A DNA stretch of 64,000 bases, from assembly GCA_002344205.1 (NCBI GenBank), contig DDSZ01000020.1, forward strand, positions 1 through 64,000. The letters are read 5' to 3'. The position numbers and the translations under genes are program-made. A model generated the notes under the pieces. The model was not told where the DNA came from. It saw only the letters and a list, made by a program, of their open reading frames with translations, and ran no database searches. Shown here piece by piece: positions 41,812 through 50,824 of this stretch (its first letter is position 1; every line of letters starts with the position of its first letter). This DNA comes from Opitutaceae bacterium UBA2377 (GTDB lineage: Bacteria > Verrucomicrobiota > Verrucomicrobiia > Opitutales > Opitutaceae).

Positions 41812-44541
41812 ATGATCACCTCAGCATCCCCCACCAGCCGTGCGGCCTTTGCCCGCATTTTCCTCGCGGTTTTCACCGCTTGCTGCCTTGTCTGTCTATC
41901 AGGATTGGTAAACCCCACAATGGCCTCGGCACAGGTTGTCGAACCTCGTTATAACTTCGATGTGCCGGCCGGCGAAGCCAAGGCCATGCTGCGCCAGTTT
42001 GCCGCCCAAGCGAAGCGTGAGATCGTCTTTGCCGTGGAGGCGGTCGAAGGTATCCAGACCAATGCGGTCAAGGGTGAAATGACTGCCCAAGAGGCCGTGG
42101 ACCAGTTACTCGCGGATACCGGCTTAGTCGGCGCGCAAGACAAGACCGGCGCGTTCGCAATCCGAAAGCAAACGGAGGCAGAAAGAAAAAACGGCCAACG
42201 GGCGATCGCCAAAAGAGAACAGAGCGATCGCCCATCAGTTAGTAGATTGCAGATAGGAGATGATGAGAGGCGGGCTGAGGTGCTACAGCTCGATGTGTTC
42301 TCCGTCACAGGCACACGAATTCGCGGCGGACAACCTGCGTCTACCATAGTGACAATCCATCAGGAGGAAATGCGCCTGTCCGGCCACATCAATCTCGGCG
42401 AAGTTGCTCGCGCGATGCCGCAGAACTTTTCGGGCGGGCAGAATCCAGGAGTTGCGGTGGGAGCGACCACAGGGGCCAGCAATGCCAACGCGAATCTCAC
42501 TGGCGGCTCCAGTTTCAACCTGCGTGGGCTTGGACCGGATGCGACACTCACTTTGCTCAATGGAAGCCGCCTCCCCTATGATGGCTCACGGCAAGCCACT
42601 GACGTTTCAGTTATTCCAGTAGCTGCGATCGAGCGTGTGGAGATCCTCCTCGACGGCGCTTCGGCAATCTATGGCTCCGACGCAGTCGGTGGCGTCGCCA
42701 ATATCGTCTTGAAGCGCGATTACGAGGGAGCGGAATTTTCGGCCCGCTTCGGCGTGGCGACAGATGGTGGTTATGAACAGGAACAATACACTGGTGTCGC
42801 GGGCACCAATTGGGGTTCGGGCGGGTTTCTCATTACGGGTGACTATTCTGTCAGTGGTTCCATCAGAGCCAAACAGCGCGATTATCTCAGCCAGCTGACC
42901 AACCAAAATGTCACGATCTATCCGCGCCAAACACAGAAAGGAGGATTGCTCAGCGGTCATCAGAAAATCGGTGCATTGGGGCGGCTCAATCTCGACGCGT
43001 TCTATACCAAGCGAGCGCAGGAAAATTTGGAACAGACTGACGTATCCTCGTTACGCGTTGTCGATCTGGACTCATCAATATGGGGTATATCGCCGTCGAT
43101 CAATATCGCTCTGCAAGGCGAATGGTCGGCGCGCCTACACGGTGCCTTCGGCCGCAACCGAGGTGAAAGGGTAACAACAAGTGTTAGCGTCGCCTCGGGT
43201 TTGCAGACAGGTAAACTCTTCAACGAATACTTTGGCGATATGCATGCCGCGGGCATTGAACTTGAGGGCCCCGTATTTGCACTACCAGCGGGTGATATGC
43301 GCGCATCGATTGGCGGAGGCTATCGAGAAAACAGCCTAAATTTCAAAACTGTAAATCTCATTTCGGGTGCGGTTTCGGGCGTATTGGCGGGCGATGACCG
43401 CAGCCACCATATTTTTGGTGAGGTCAATTTGCCTCTGATCTCGGGTGATCAGCATATTCCACTGGTGACGATACTCTCGCTGAATGCAGCGCTGCGTCAT
43501 GAAAATTACGATAGTTTCGGCACTTCGACGACGCCGAAAATAGGCGCGATCTGGGGGCTGACTCCCGGCTTCGATATCAAGGCGAGTTGGGGGAAGAGCT
43601 TCAAAGTTCCTACACTGGGCGAGCAGTTTGCTGCTACCTCCCTTGCGCTGTATCCCGGATCGTTTTTCGGTGGTCCGGCAGGTTCGCAGGTACTAGCGCT
43701 TTTTGGCTCAGTCCCGAGCCTCACTCCAGAAAAGGCCGAAATCACCACCGCGGGCTTTGTCACGCGGCCGAAAATTCTACCCGGTCTTCGCATTGAGTTC
43801 GGCTATTTCGACATCGACTATACTGATCGCGTGTCGTTGCCGATCGACAACACCTTCGCGGCCTTAAGTAATCCAGTTTACGCTGAATTCGTTACTCGGG
43901 TTCCAACCATTGCCCAGCAAAACGCCGCTTTTGCGCCTACGGGACTTCCGGTAGGAACCTTCCTGCCAGGCTTTAATGCTGCCGGCGCGCCTTATGATCC
44001 GGCACAGGTCATAGCGATTCTCGATGGTCGACTCACCAATGCCTCAAGTCATCGCATCAAGGGCGTCGATCTCAATTTGCGTTACACTACGGAGCTATTA
44101 GACGGCAACCTGTTGCTCAGTGGCAATGGCACTTGGATCACCAAGGGCGTACGCAAACTGACAAGCCTTGCGCCGGAGCAGCAAGTAGCGGGAGTTAATT
44201 TCTGGCCGGCGAAATTCAAGGGACGTGTTGGTGCTGGCTGGTCGCGAAACGGATTCAGTTTGAATGCCAATATCAATCATATCGCCGGTGTTGTCGACCG
44301 CTCGACCACGCCCAACGTCAAACGTTCATCCATGACGACACTGGATCTTGTTGTCGATTATCAGGCGAAACTCCCGGTGGTGGGGGATATCGGCTTCAAT
44401 CTGGCATTAATGAACCTCCTAAATGAGACGCCGCCTTATTTGCAGCCACCGTTATTGCCGAACTTCGTGGTCAATTACGATTCGACCAATTATTCCGCCT
44501 TGGGGCGGGTCGTGAGCGCGACGGTGACAAAACGGTTTTGA
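41812..44541 (+). CDS. TonB-dependent receptor with N-terminal STN signalling domain
   Basis: 909 residues. A signal peptide (around 15-43) is followed by an STN domain (YNFDVPAGEAKAMLRQFAAQ, residues ~48-115) that contacts FecR, a charged linker, a plug (SVTGTRIRGGQPASTIV, NLRGLGPDATLTLLNGSRLP, DAVGGVANIVLKRDY) and a long beta barrel ending in Phe (SATVTKRF). It imports a scarce substrate across the outer membrane using TonB energy. GC and codon use are lower than in the transfer operon, suggesting separate acquisition. The downstream S9 peptidase suggests a peptide or modified-peptide substrate. Confidence 0.92.
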   Translation: MITSASPTSRAAFARIFLAVFTACCLVCLSGLVNPTMASAQVVEPRYNFDVPAGEAKAMLRQFAAQAKREIVFAVEAVEGIQTNAVKGEMTAQEAVDQLLADTGLVGAQDKTGAFAIRKQTEAERKNGQRAIAKREQSDRPSVSRLQIGDDERRAEVLQLDVFSVTGTRIRGGQPASTIVTIHQEEMRLSGHINLGEVARAMPQNFSGGQNPGVAVGATTGASNANANLTGGSSFNLRGLGPDATLTLLNGSRLPYDGSRQATDVSVIPVAAIERVEILLDGASAIYGSDAVGGVANIVLKRDYEGAEFSARFGVATDGGYEQEQYTGVAGTNWGSGGFLITGDYSVSGSIRAKQRDYLSQLTNQNVTIYPRQTQKGGLLSGHQKIGALGRLNLDAFYTKRAQENLEQTDVSSLRVVDLDSSIWGISPSINIALQGEWSARLHGAFGRNRGERVTTSVSVASGLQTGKLFNEYFGDMHAAGIELEGPVFALPAGDMRASIGGGYRENSLNFKTVNLISGAVSGVLAGDDRSHHIFGEVNLPLISGDQHIPLVTILSLNAALRHENYDSFGTSTTPKIGAIWGLTPGFDIKASWGKSFKVPTLGEQFAATSLALYPGSFFGGPAGSQVLALFGSVPSLTPEKAEITTAGFVTRPKILPGLRIEFGYFDIDYTDRVSLPIDNTFAALSNPVYAEFVTRVPTIAQQNAAFAPTGLPVGTFLPGFNAAGAPYDPAQVIAILDGRLTNASSHRIKGVDLNLRYTTELLDGNLLLSGNGTWITKGVRKLTSLAPEQQVAGVNFWPAKFKGRVGAGWSRNGFSLNANINHIAGVVDRSTTPNVKRSSMTTLDLVVDYQAKLPVVGDIGFNLALMNLLNETPPYLQPPLLPNFVVNYDSTNYSALGRVVSATVTKRF

Positions 44542-44804
44542 TTCAGTTATCAGGGATCAGGAGCACCACCTGGTCCTTGATCCATATTCCGAAAGACTAA
44601 GTAGCACAGACGTAGCTGCCTGATGGACGATGGGTGCGGTAGCTGGGCAAAGATGATTTAAGATTAAGCTTTTTCTTGGAACATTGTTCGTGCGCATCTC
44701 CCGCTCCGTTTGTCGGAGGTTTTTCCGCCGCGCTGCTGAGTTTTGTATCAGCCACTACCAGTGGTCCTCTAAACCGAAATTGCCATCATGCACGCTATCT
44801 TAAA

Positions 44805-47378
44805 ATGAAGTTACTCACCCATTCATCGTCTTGCAGGCACTTACGGATAAGCCATTTCGTCCTCGGGGCCGCTTTCGCGGCGGCGCTTCTGACTGCTGAA
44901 GCTTTCTCGTCTGATCTGCCCCTGCGTCCTTACACTGTGGATGATTACCTTGCGCTTGAGGCTGTTGGCGCGAGTGCGGGACAGTCGAATAGGATCGTTT
45001 GGGAGCAGGCACCACCTTACGAACAAATCGGCTATTTTGGACTCGGGCACGTGGGCACTTGGGGTAATTTTGGATTTACGCTCCAGACAATTAATCTTTC
45101 CGACGACGATCCCAAGGCTAGACCTTTGTTCGCCGCTGAATCAGGTGTGAGTTACGGGATAGACGCCTTCTCGCCCAATGCGCGCTTCATCTCCTTTTTC
45201 GGTGCAAAGAATGGGATGTTTTTCATGGGAGCCTATGACACCGAAGAAAGAAGGAAGCAGATCTTCGAGGGCGCGCCCAACGTGTCATGGTCGTGGCGCG
45301 CAGGAGTGGACTCAGTGTGGATTTCGTCGGAGGAGTTTGCGTTCGCCGCCTTGGAGGAAGGTGGACAGCCGCCCGCTGCGGCCCGTCCGTTCACGGGCAA
45401 GAAGCTTGAGGAAGCATGGAAACGCTCATGGTCGGGCGGTCTATCCGTTGATATTTCAAATAGTGCTCTCGGCAGCGGCGAATCGGATTGGCTGGCTGGG
45501 CGGCTTTACTTGGCCAACGCCAGAACAGGGCACCAGCGGCTACTTGCTGAAGGAAAGTATGTTTGCCTTAAGGTTTCACCAGACGGCGCCTATCTCGCGG
45601 CATTACGCCAAGCGAAGTTGTTCACACTCGATCCTCTCAACGCTTTCGTTCGAGCTCGTTCCCAACTCGTAGTGTTCGATTTGCGGGCGGGCGGTCCGGT
45701 GCGAGTTGTCGCGCCGGACAAAGACGTGTTTCCAGAAACTCTCGCGTGGGCTTCGGATGGCAATCGGCTCGCCTTCTTTGCTTGGAACGTTGGTGACAGC
45801 GCACAATCCGGAATCTACTACGCGTTCGATGCGGTTTCGGGAACCGTCACGCCATTCCCTCATCGCGGCTTGGATTTGGCGTCGGAGCGTGAAAGGGGGC
45901 TTCATCAAAAACCTGAGCGAGTGATGTGGGTGGACGATCGGCTTGCACTTTTAGCTAGGTCATACGGGGGGACGGAGCCACGCTTCACCTATCGCAGTGT
46001 CAGTCGGCCGGGCATGTCGGATTATCCCGGCAAGGCTGACTGGTTTCTGCTCGATGCGCAGGGCCGGAGTGAAAACCTTACGGAGCAATTCAAGGCGATC
46101 TCCCCCATACCAATCCATGGCGATTCCAACACCATCACCGTGCTGGCGGATGGTGCGGCATGGCGCGTCGGCCCGAACCGCGAGCCGACGAACCTAACTG
46201 CTGAAATGGCTGACGCCCTTTTTCACCCACAAACAGTGCTGTGGTCTACGCGCCACCTCCCGTTTGGGGCTGTTGCGATTCTTGAATCACACGACGCAGA
46301 TCGTCCTGCATTCATGCTGCTCGACCTAAAGACTGGAGCGGTTCGTCGTATCGAGAGTCCTGTGGCGGACGCCTCGGTGCTCGCAGTTTTACCCGCGAGT
46401 GGCGCCGCACTCTACCGCTATGATCACGTAAACGGAATGGAGTTGATTCTCAAGTATGCGGACGGCCGGCAAGTGGTCATCGACCAACTTAACAAGCACC
46501 TCGCCCACGTTGCCAAAACGAAATGGATTACGATTAGTTACAAGGTCATGTCTCACGTGGGTGAGCGCACGCTCGAGGCCAACGTGCTTTTGCCAGCCGA
46601 CTACCGTTCCGGGCAACGGTACCCGGTCATCGTTGAAGTTTATCCGAACCGCGGAGCGATTAACCCAACCACACTAGAGCATTGGGAGGGCCTCGGCCGC
46701 ATGCCCGGTCCCTACTCAGAACATTTGCTGGCAGGTAAGGGCTACATCGTTTTCCGGCCAAATACCTTGCGGGAAGTTACAAATACCAAGGATGGTCCTA
46801 TAGGCGGCATGACTGACATGGTCCACCAAGGTCTCGATGCCCTCGTCGCCCAAGGATACGCGGACCCGAAGCGAATTGGACTTCTTGGGTTCAGCCAGGG
46901 CGGATTCTCTTCTTTGTGGGTTGCGAGTCAGTCGCAACGCTTCAGGGCTGTCGTTTCACTGAACGGCTGGGCTGACATGTACATTCAGTACACCGACAGC
47001 AATTACCTGAGGAAATTTTACAAGGATGAAACCGGGGGATTCCAGGGCTGGGAAAGCCGCTATTTGGCGAAAGCGGGCTCCGACTTCCCCATCGGGCGAA
47101 AACCCTATGATGATCCGGACGTATACATCCGTAATAGCCCTCGGTTTCGTGCACCCGACTTCACTTCACCGGTCCTTCTAATTCACTCAGACATGGATGT
47201 TTTCGACCTGCGGCAGTATGAACATATGTTTACAGCTTTAAACCAACTTGAGAAACCGGCGCGGCTCTTACGATATTGGGGTGAAGGCCACAGTCTGTCT
47301 AGTCCAGCCAACATTCGCCATATGTGGACTGAGATCTTTGAGTGGTATGACCGCTACTTGACAAAAACTGAGGAGTAA
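44805..47378 (+). CDS. Secreted S9-family (prolyl-oligopeptidase fold) peptidase
   Basis: 857 residues from MKLLTHSSSCRHLR. It has a signal peptide (SHFVLGAAFAAALLTAEAFS), a beta-propeller region (~60-600) and an alpha/beta hydrolase domain. The triad is visible: Ser697 in LLGFSQGGFSS, Asp in IHSDMDVFD (796-798), and His829 in YWGEGHSL. It probably acts in the periplasm on what the TonB receptor imports. S9 enzymes beside FecI/FecR/TonB sets include lasso-peptide isopeptidases, but no lasso precursor, B or C gene was found nearby, so general peptide degradation is equally possible. Confidence 0.88.
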   Translation: MKLLTHSSSCRHLRISHFVLGAAFAAALLTAEAFSSDLPLRPYTVDDYLALEAVGASAGQSNRIVWEQAPPYEQIGYFGLGHVGTWGNFGFTLQTINLSDDDPKARPLFAAESGVSYGIDAFSPNARFISFFGAKNGMFFMGAYDTEERRKQIFEGAPNVSWSWRAGVDSVWISSEEFAFAALEEGGQPPAAARPFTGKKLEEAWKRSWSGGLSVDISNSALGSGESDWLAGRLYLANARTGHQRLLAEGKYVCLKVSPDGAYLAALRQAKLFTLDPLNAFVRARSQLVVFDLRAGGPVRVVAPDKDVFPETLAWASDGNRLAFFAWNVGDSAQSGIYYAFDAVSGTVTPFPHRGLDLASERERGLHQKPERVMWVDDRLALLARSYGGTEPRFTYRSVSRPGMSDYPGKADWFLLDAQGRSENLTEQFKAISPIPIHGDSNTITVLADGAAWRVGPNREPTNLTAEMADALFHPQTVLWSTRHLPFGAVAILESHDADRPAFMLLDLKTGAVRRIESPVADASVLAVLPASGAALYRYDHVNGMELILKYADGRQVVIDQLNKHLAHVAKTKWITISYKVMSHVGERTLEANVLLPADYRSGQRYPVIVEVYPNRGAINPTTLEHWEGLGRMPGPYSEHLLAGKGYIVFRPNTLREVTNTKDGPIGGMTDMVHQGLDALVAQGYADPKRIGLLGFSQGGFSSLWVASQSQRFRAVVSLNGWADMYIQYTDSNYLRKFYKDETGGFQGWESRYLAKAGSDFPIGRKPYDDPDVYIRNSPRFRAPDFTSPVLLIHSDMDVFDLRQYEHMFTALNQLEKPARLLRYWGEGHSLSSPANIRHMWTEIFEWYDRYLTKTEE

Positions 47379-47583
47379 CCTGCTCGAATGAGAGTGATTA
47401 ATTTTGAAGCAAGCGCATGCAGTTTCCCAAACCGTGAAGCAGGCGAATCGATTTCGTCGTTCTGGGGCCAACTGCGCCGGCTGGAGGTAGGCGAAAACTC
47501 AATGCTCCCTTGGTGTCAGGGTTGTTCGGTAACATGCTGGGAGATTACTGTTGGCGCAGGGCCGAGGTAATGGAGATTGGCCA

Positions 47584-48057
47584 ATGATACAGGTGCCGAG
47601 ACTACAGGCGGTCATTCAGACATTGAGGCTAACTGCGGTGGTTAGAAAATACGCGCTCGCTTTTGAAGGAGCGATTGTGATCGACCAACGTCTGGCTTGG
47701 GCCGCCGGGATAACTGAGCTGCAATGGGTGGAGGTGCGGAACCTGACCCGTTGTCACCGGCTGGGAGCGTTGGTGTTGTTTGGCGACCCGAACAGGATTG
47801 AATGGTGGAGTTCGCCGGAACAACCCGCTCTAATATTGTCCGGCGATGCAATACGGATCACAGCTTTCTCATGGGCAACCAACTGTACGAGAGATACGCA
47901 TACTGCTCGTTTGGTAAAGGTAGACGAGAGCAATGCACCTATAGAAATTAGAAAGATCAGGCCCCGGTCCGTCCTGATAGACCCCACATATTTCCCGTTG
48001 GGACCGCGAACGGAGGATTTGGAGATCCTCTGTAAAGATAATACAGGCACGGTTTAA
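47584..48057 (+). CDS. Aspartate-decarboxylase (PanD)-like protein lacking the self-cleavage serine
   Basis: 157 residues from ATG at 47584, supported by ggag 8 bases upstream. The segment YALAFEGAIVIDQRLAWAAG, followed by ITELQWVEVRNL, lines up with PanD ([29 protein letters not shown]), and SGDAIRITAFSWA matches the later PanD strand. In PanD the chain breaks between Gly24 and Ser25 to make the pyruvoyl cofactor. Here that Ser is Ala (EGA), and the positions of Tyr58 and Thr57 also look substituted. It should therefore be a non-processed, non-decarboxylating member of the double-psi-barrel fold. About 40 extra residues follow. Its role in this uptake locus is unknown. Confidence 0.6.
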   Translation: MIQVPRLQAVIQTLRLTAVVRKYALAFEGAIVIDQRLAWAAGITELQWVEVRNLTRCHRLGALVLFGDPNRIEWWSSPEQPALILSGDAIRITAFSWATNCTRDTHTARLVKVDESNAPIEIRKIRPRSVLIDPTYFPLGPRTEDLEILCKDNTGTV

Positions 48058-48316
48058 CATAACAGATAATGAAAACGAGCAGAATTTTATAGTGGGGACA
48101 TGTGCTTTGAGTGTCTTTGCTCTAATAGGATACAAACCGGCTTAAAATAGGCTCGTCTTTAAATTCCAAAGGGACATTATTATCCTGCGGGAATCAATGG
48201 CTGTCCACTGTTGCACGAACATCATAATCACCGCTACAATTATCCAAGCCCAGAAACGCACCATCATATAAATTAAGGTCATGAAAGCCTTCTGAAAGGC
48301 TAGCGTTGGTTTCAAA

Positions 48317-49234
48317 ATGATGGCAACCACTTCATCACCTTACGAATCAATACCCGTTGGTGTTGGTGAATTTATTGTACCGCCAGTAAAATCCCGTACT
48401 GAGCGGGCACTCATCATCGGGCGCGGTGTCAGTGTATATTACGACCTGCAGCCGGCATACCGCTCGACAGAGCATCAGCACGACCAAGTCCAAATAGTTA
48501 TTTCCCTCGATCCGGTAGATGGTGTGGCATCTTGGGTGGACCAAGGCGTGCAGCATCGGTATGGTGTGGCCGGTGAGTTTGTCTGGCTTGTTCCCGCAAA
48601 CGTGCTCCACGCCTTTGACTGGCAGGGCACTGCTGGCATGGTGGTGTTATATGTATTCCCTGGTTTCGTGAACGAAGTCTGTGGTCGGAACTTCACCGCT
48701 GGAGCCATTGAAGATTTCTCGACACTCTCGCGCTTCGATCTACTGGTTTGCCGTCTCGCGGCTGAATTCCGAAGCCTGTGCCGCCATCAGGCTTCGGCGA
48801 CAGCACCCTTGGTGGAGTCGATGGGCACTCTGCTCGCCGCGAATATCCTGCGCTATTATGCCCGCATGGACGAAGACGCCGCACCAGGGCTGCCACAACC
48901 ATTGTTGCGTGAGGTATTGGACTACATTGACGCCAATCTCCGTGAATCCATTCCACGCGAAGTGCTGGCCCGGATCAGCCGGCTCGGCGTGCATAGTTTT
49001 GCCCGGCAGTTCAAAATCCGCACAGGGATGACGCCACGGGACTACATCCGCCGTCGTCGAACGGTGCGTGCGCTGGAGCTCATTGCGGAGGGGAAATTGA
49101 AGAAGGCCGCCATTGCTGGCGAAGTGGGCTTCTATGACCAGAGCCATATGAAGCGACAACTCCTACGGCTGCAGGCGGAAGAGGCCGCGATTGCCCGGGC
49201 CTCTTTGCCGGCCTCCGGCAGTCCTTCGCCATGA
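48317..49234 (+). CDS. AraC-family transcriptional regulator
   Basis: 305 residues. The N-terminal cupin-like sensor domain (HQHDQVQIVISLDPVDG, VWLVPANVLHAFDW) is followed by a C-terminal double helix-turn-helix (IPREVLARISRLGVHSFARQ, MTPRDYIRRRRTVRALELI, AIAGEVGFYDQSHMKRQ). It lies downstream of the receptor/peptidase/PanD-like genes and probably adjusts them in response to a small ligand. The 259 bases upstream are AT-richer and contain no convincing gene. Confidence 0.88.
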   Translation: MMATTSSPYESIPVGVGEFIVPPVKSRTERALIIGRGVSVYYDLQPAYRSTEHQHDQVQIVISLDPVDGVASWVDQGVQHRYGVAGEFVWLVPANVLHAFDWQGTAGMVVLYVFPGFVNEVCGRNFTAGAIEDFSTLSRFDLLVCRLAAEFRSLCRHQASATAPLVESMGTLLAANILRYYARMDEDAAPGLPQPLLREVLDYIDANLRESIPREVLARISRLGVHSFARQFKIRTGMTPRDYIRRRRTVRALELIAEGKLKKAAIAGEVGFYDQSHMKRQLLRLQAEEAAIARASLPASGSPSP

Positions 49235-49241
49235 TAGAATT

Positions 49242-49472
49242 TCAATAGCCGGCTTGCCGGAGTAATTCGGATCCCGAAACGCCGAGCCCGCGCGCCAAGC
49301 GGACCACCGTATCGATCGAGGCCAGTTTCTCGCCGCGCTCCACGCTCCCGACGTAATTGAAATTCAGGTCGGACTTTTCGGCCAACTCGATTTGGCTGAG
49401 CCCAGCTTGCAGCCGCAATTGGCGCACGGTCTGGCCAAAGGCGCGGGGCAGTTTGCGGAGGTCGGCGGGCAC
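49242..49472 (-). CDS. Small XRE-family helix-turn-helix regulator
   Basis: 76 residues from a GTG start. It is a single Cro/C1-type helix-turn-helix (LRLQAGLSQIELAEKSDLNF, YVGSVERGEKLASIDTVVRL). Divergent from the gene at 49574. The gap contains two ctatag copies (around 49490 and 49513) that could be operator half-sites. Confidence 0.8.
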   Translation of the reverse strand: MPADLRKLPRAFGQTVRQLRLQAGLSQIELAEKSDLNFNYVGSVERGEKLASIDTVVRLARGLGVSGSELLRQAGY

Positions 49473-49573
49473 CCCGAAAGACTACCTGCTATAGGCATCA
49501 TCATCTAACTACTATAGACGGTATTGCCTTGTCCGGAACGTGAGGACGTGGCGTAATTGAAATCTACCCCCGC

Positions 49574-50104
49574 ATGAAATCTCCTGACGCATACGCTGAG
49601 GAACACGCGCGGCTCCCGGGCGCTTCAGATGCAGCCTGGGGGCTCGAGTTGGTGATGCAGCTGCACGGCAAGTCAGGGGCTGACCAACACCCTTTCCAAG
49701 GCGACCTTGCCCGTAAAGTAGATGATTTCGCGCCGGAATACCTTTTAGCCCTCCACGCGCATGGGATTGCCACCGAGATCGTGTCGTATGGTTCGGACTT
49801 CGCGCGTTTTGAAACAGATCTGGCCCGGCAGTGGCAGGAATCCGACGGATGCAAGTTTCCGCTAGTTCGTGTGCCTGCTACGGTGGAGACGACCTGGCCA
49901 GATGCCGGCCTGCAGGTCCGACCATGTACGTTTCTTGCGGGCGGAACCTTGGACAATCCGATTTTTTTCCTGCGCGAGCCCGGCAAGTCTGGAGTGGTCA
50001 GGCTCGGTTTATCCCAGATGCGAAGCCTGCACACAGCATGGTCCGGCTGGCCCACCATGCTGCCGAGCATGCTTTTAGCCGTCCTCTGGCACCGGCCCGT
50101 CTGA
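49574..50104 (+). CDS. Unknown 176-residue protein
   Basis: Begins MKSPDAYAEEHARLPGASD. Mixed alpha/beta soluble protein with acidic helices and a QVRPCTFLAGGTLDNPIFF segment. Not recognised. It is divergent from the small XRE regulator, which may control it. The extreme C-terminus (WPTMLPSMLLAVLWHRPV) looks unlike the rest, so a late frameshift is possible. Confidence 0.5.
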   Translation: MKSPDAYAEEHARLPGASDAAWGLELVMQLHGKSGADQHPFQGDLARKVDDFAPEYLLALHAHGIATEIVSYGSDFARFETDLARQWQESDGCKFPLVRVPATVETTWPDAGLQVRPCTFLAGGTLDNPIFFLREPGKSGVVRLGLSQMRSLHTAWSGWPTMLPSMLLAVLWHRPV

Positions 50105-50304
50105 TTCTCGTTCGAGGTGCTGGGTTTCAACCGAGTGCGCATCCGTCCGAATCGTGAACCTGCCGGTCCTAGCTGAAATGGACGTGAACGGTTAGGATAG
50201 CACGAAATCTAAGCCGTGGTCGTGACGATGCGACCGCGTTTTGCCCAACCCCGGGCCGTGAGACAATGCTCAGGCCTGATTAACGAACCCCAACCCCATG
50301 CACC

Positions 50305-50595
50305 ATGCCCAGCCTCCTTCCCGTCATCATCACCGTTTCGCTGACTCCCGCCGAATACCGCCCATTTGCTTCCGCGGTCCATAGATTGCGCCGCATCCTT
50401 GGGACGAAGGCTCCGGATGCCGGCAGTCTGATTCATGCCAACCTGCGCGGCCGCGATGCCCGCGGTCTCGCCGAAGATTACCTTGATGCGATTGGCTGGC
50501 CGCATGATCGGCGACGGCCCAAGAGAGCAAAGGTTCGCAGTCATGCGGCATGGGCGAGGGCAGGGCGTATCCCGGCGGACCCGAGCCGCAATTAG
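50305..50595 (+). CDS. Small unknown protein
   Basis: 96 residues (MPSLLPVIITVSLTPAEY, then NLRGRDARGLAEDYLDAIGW). The first part looks like a beta strand and helix of the kind found in small DNA-binding proteins. The last ~25 residues are basic and irregular. Coding potential is moderate. No partner or family is recognised. Confidence 0.4.
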   Translation: MPSLLPVIITVSLTPAEYRPFASAVHRLRRILGTKAPDAGSLIHANLRGRDARGLAEDYLDAIGWPHDRRRPKRAKVRSHAAWARAGRIPADPSRN

Positions 50596-50824
50596 ACCAA
50601 TAATCCGCAATTTGCGCCGTGTAGTTGTGTGCGCGACGCAAAGGTGACCCCGGATCATCACCGCCCGGGTCGGAAACGGCTCCGTTCAGGCCGGTTTCCG
50701 GCCCGGGCAACCCCGCGTAGTTTGTAGTCTTCGGGCTTGCTGCACTGCGAGATCTGCGCAAACTGTTCTCGTCCATAGGCCTGCCAGCCGCCACCACCGG
50801 CGGAGGATTGGTTTTTTATTGCCT

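Noticed and set aside
47388..47570. Short Cys-containing frame after the S9 peptidase as a lasso precursor
   Set aside because: No leader/core organisation or threonine at the usual penultimate leader position, and no lasso B or C genes nearby.
48142..48330. 62-residue hydrophobic minus-strand frame
   Set aside because: Lies in an AT-richer gap, has no ribosome site or partner, and hydrophobic frames arise easily there.
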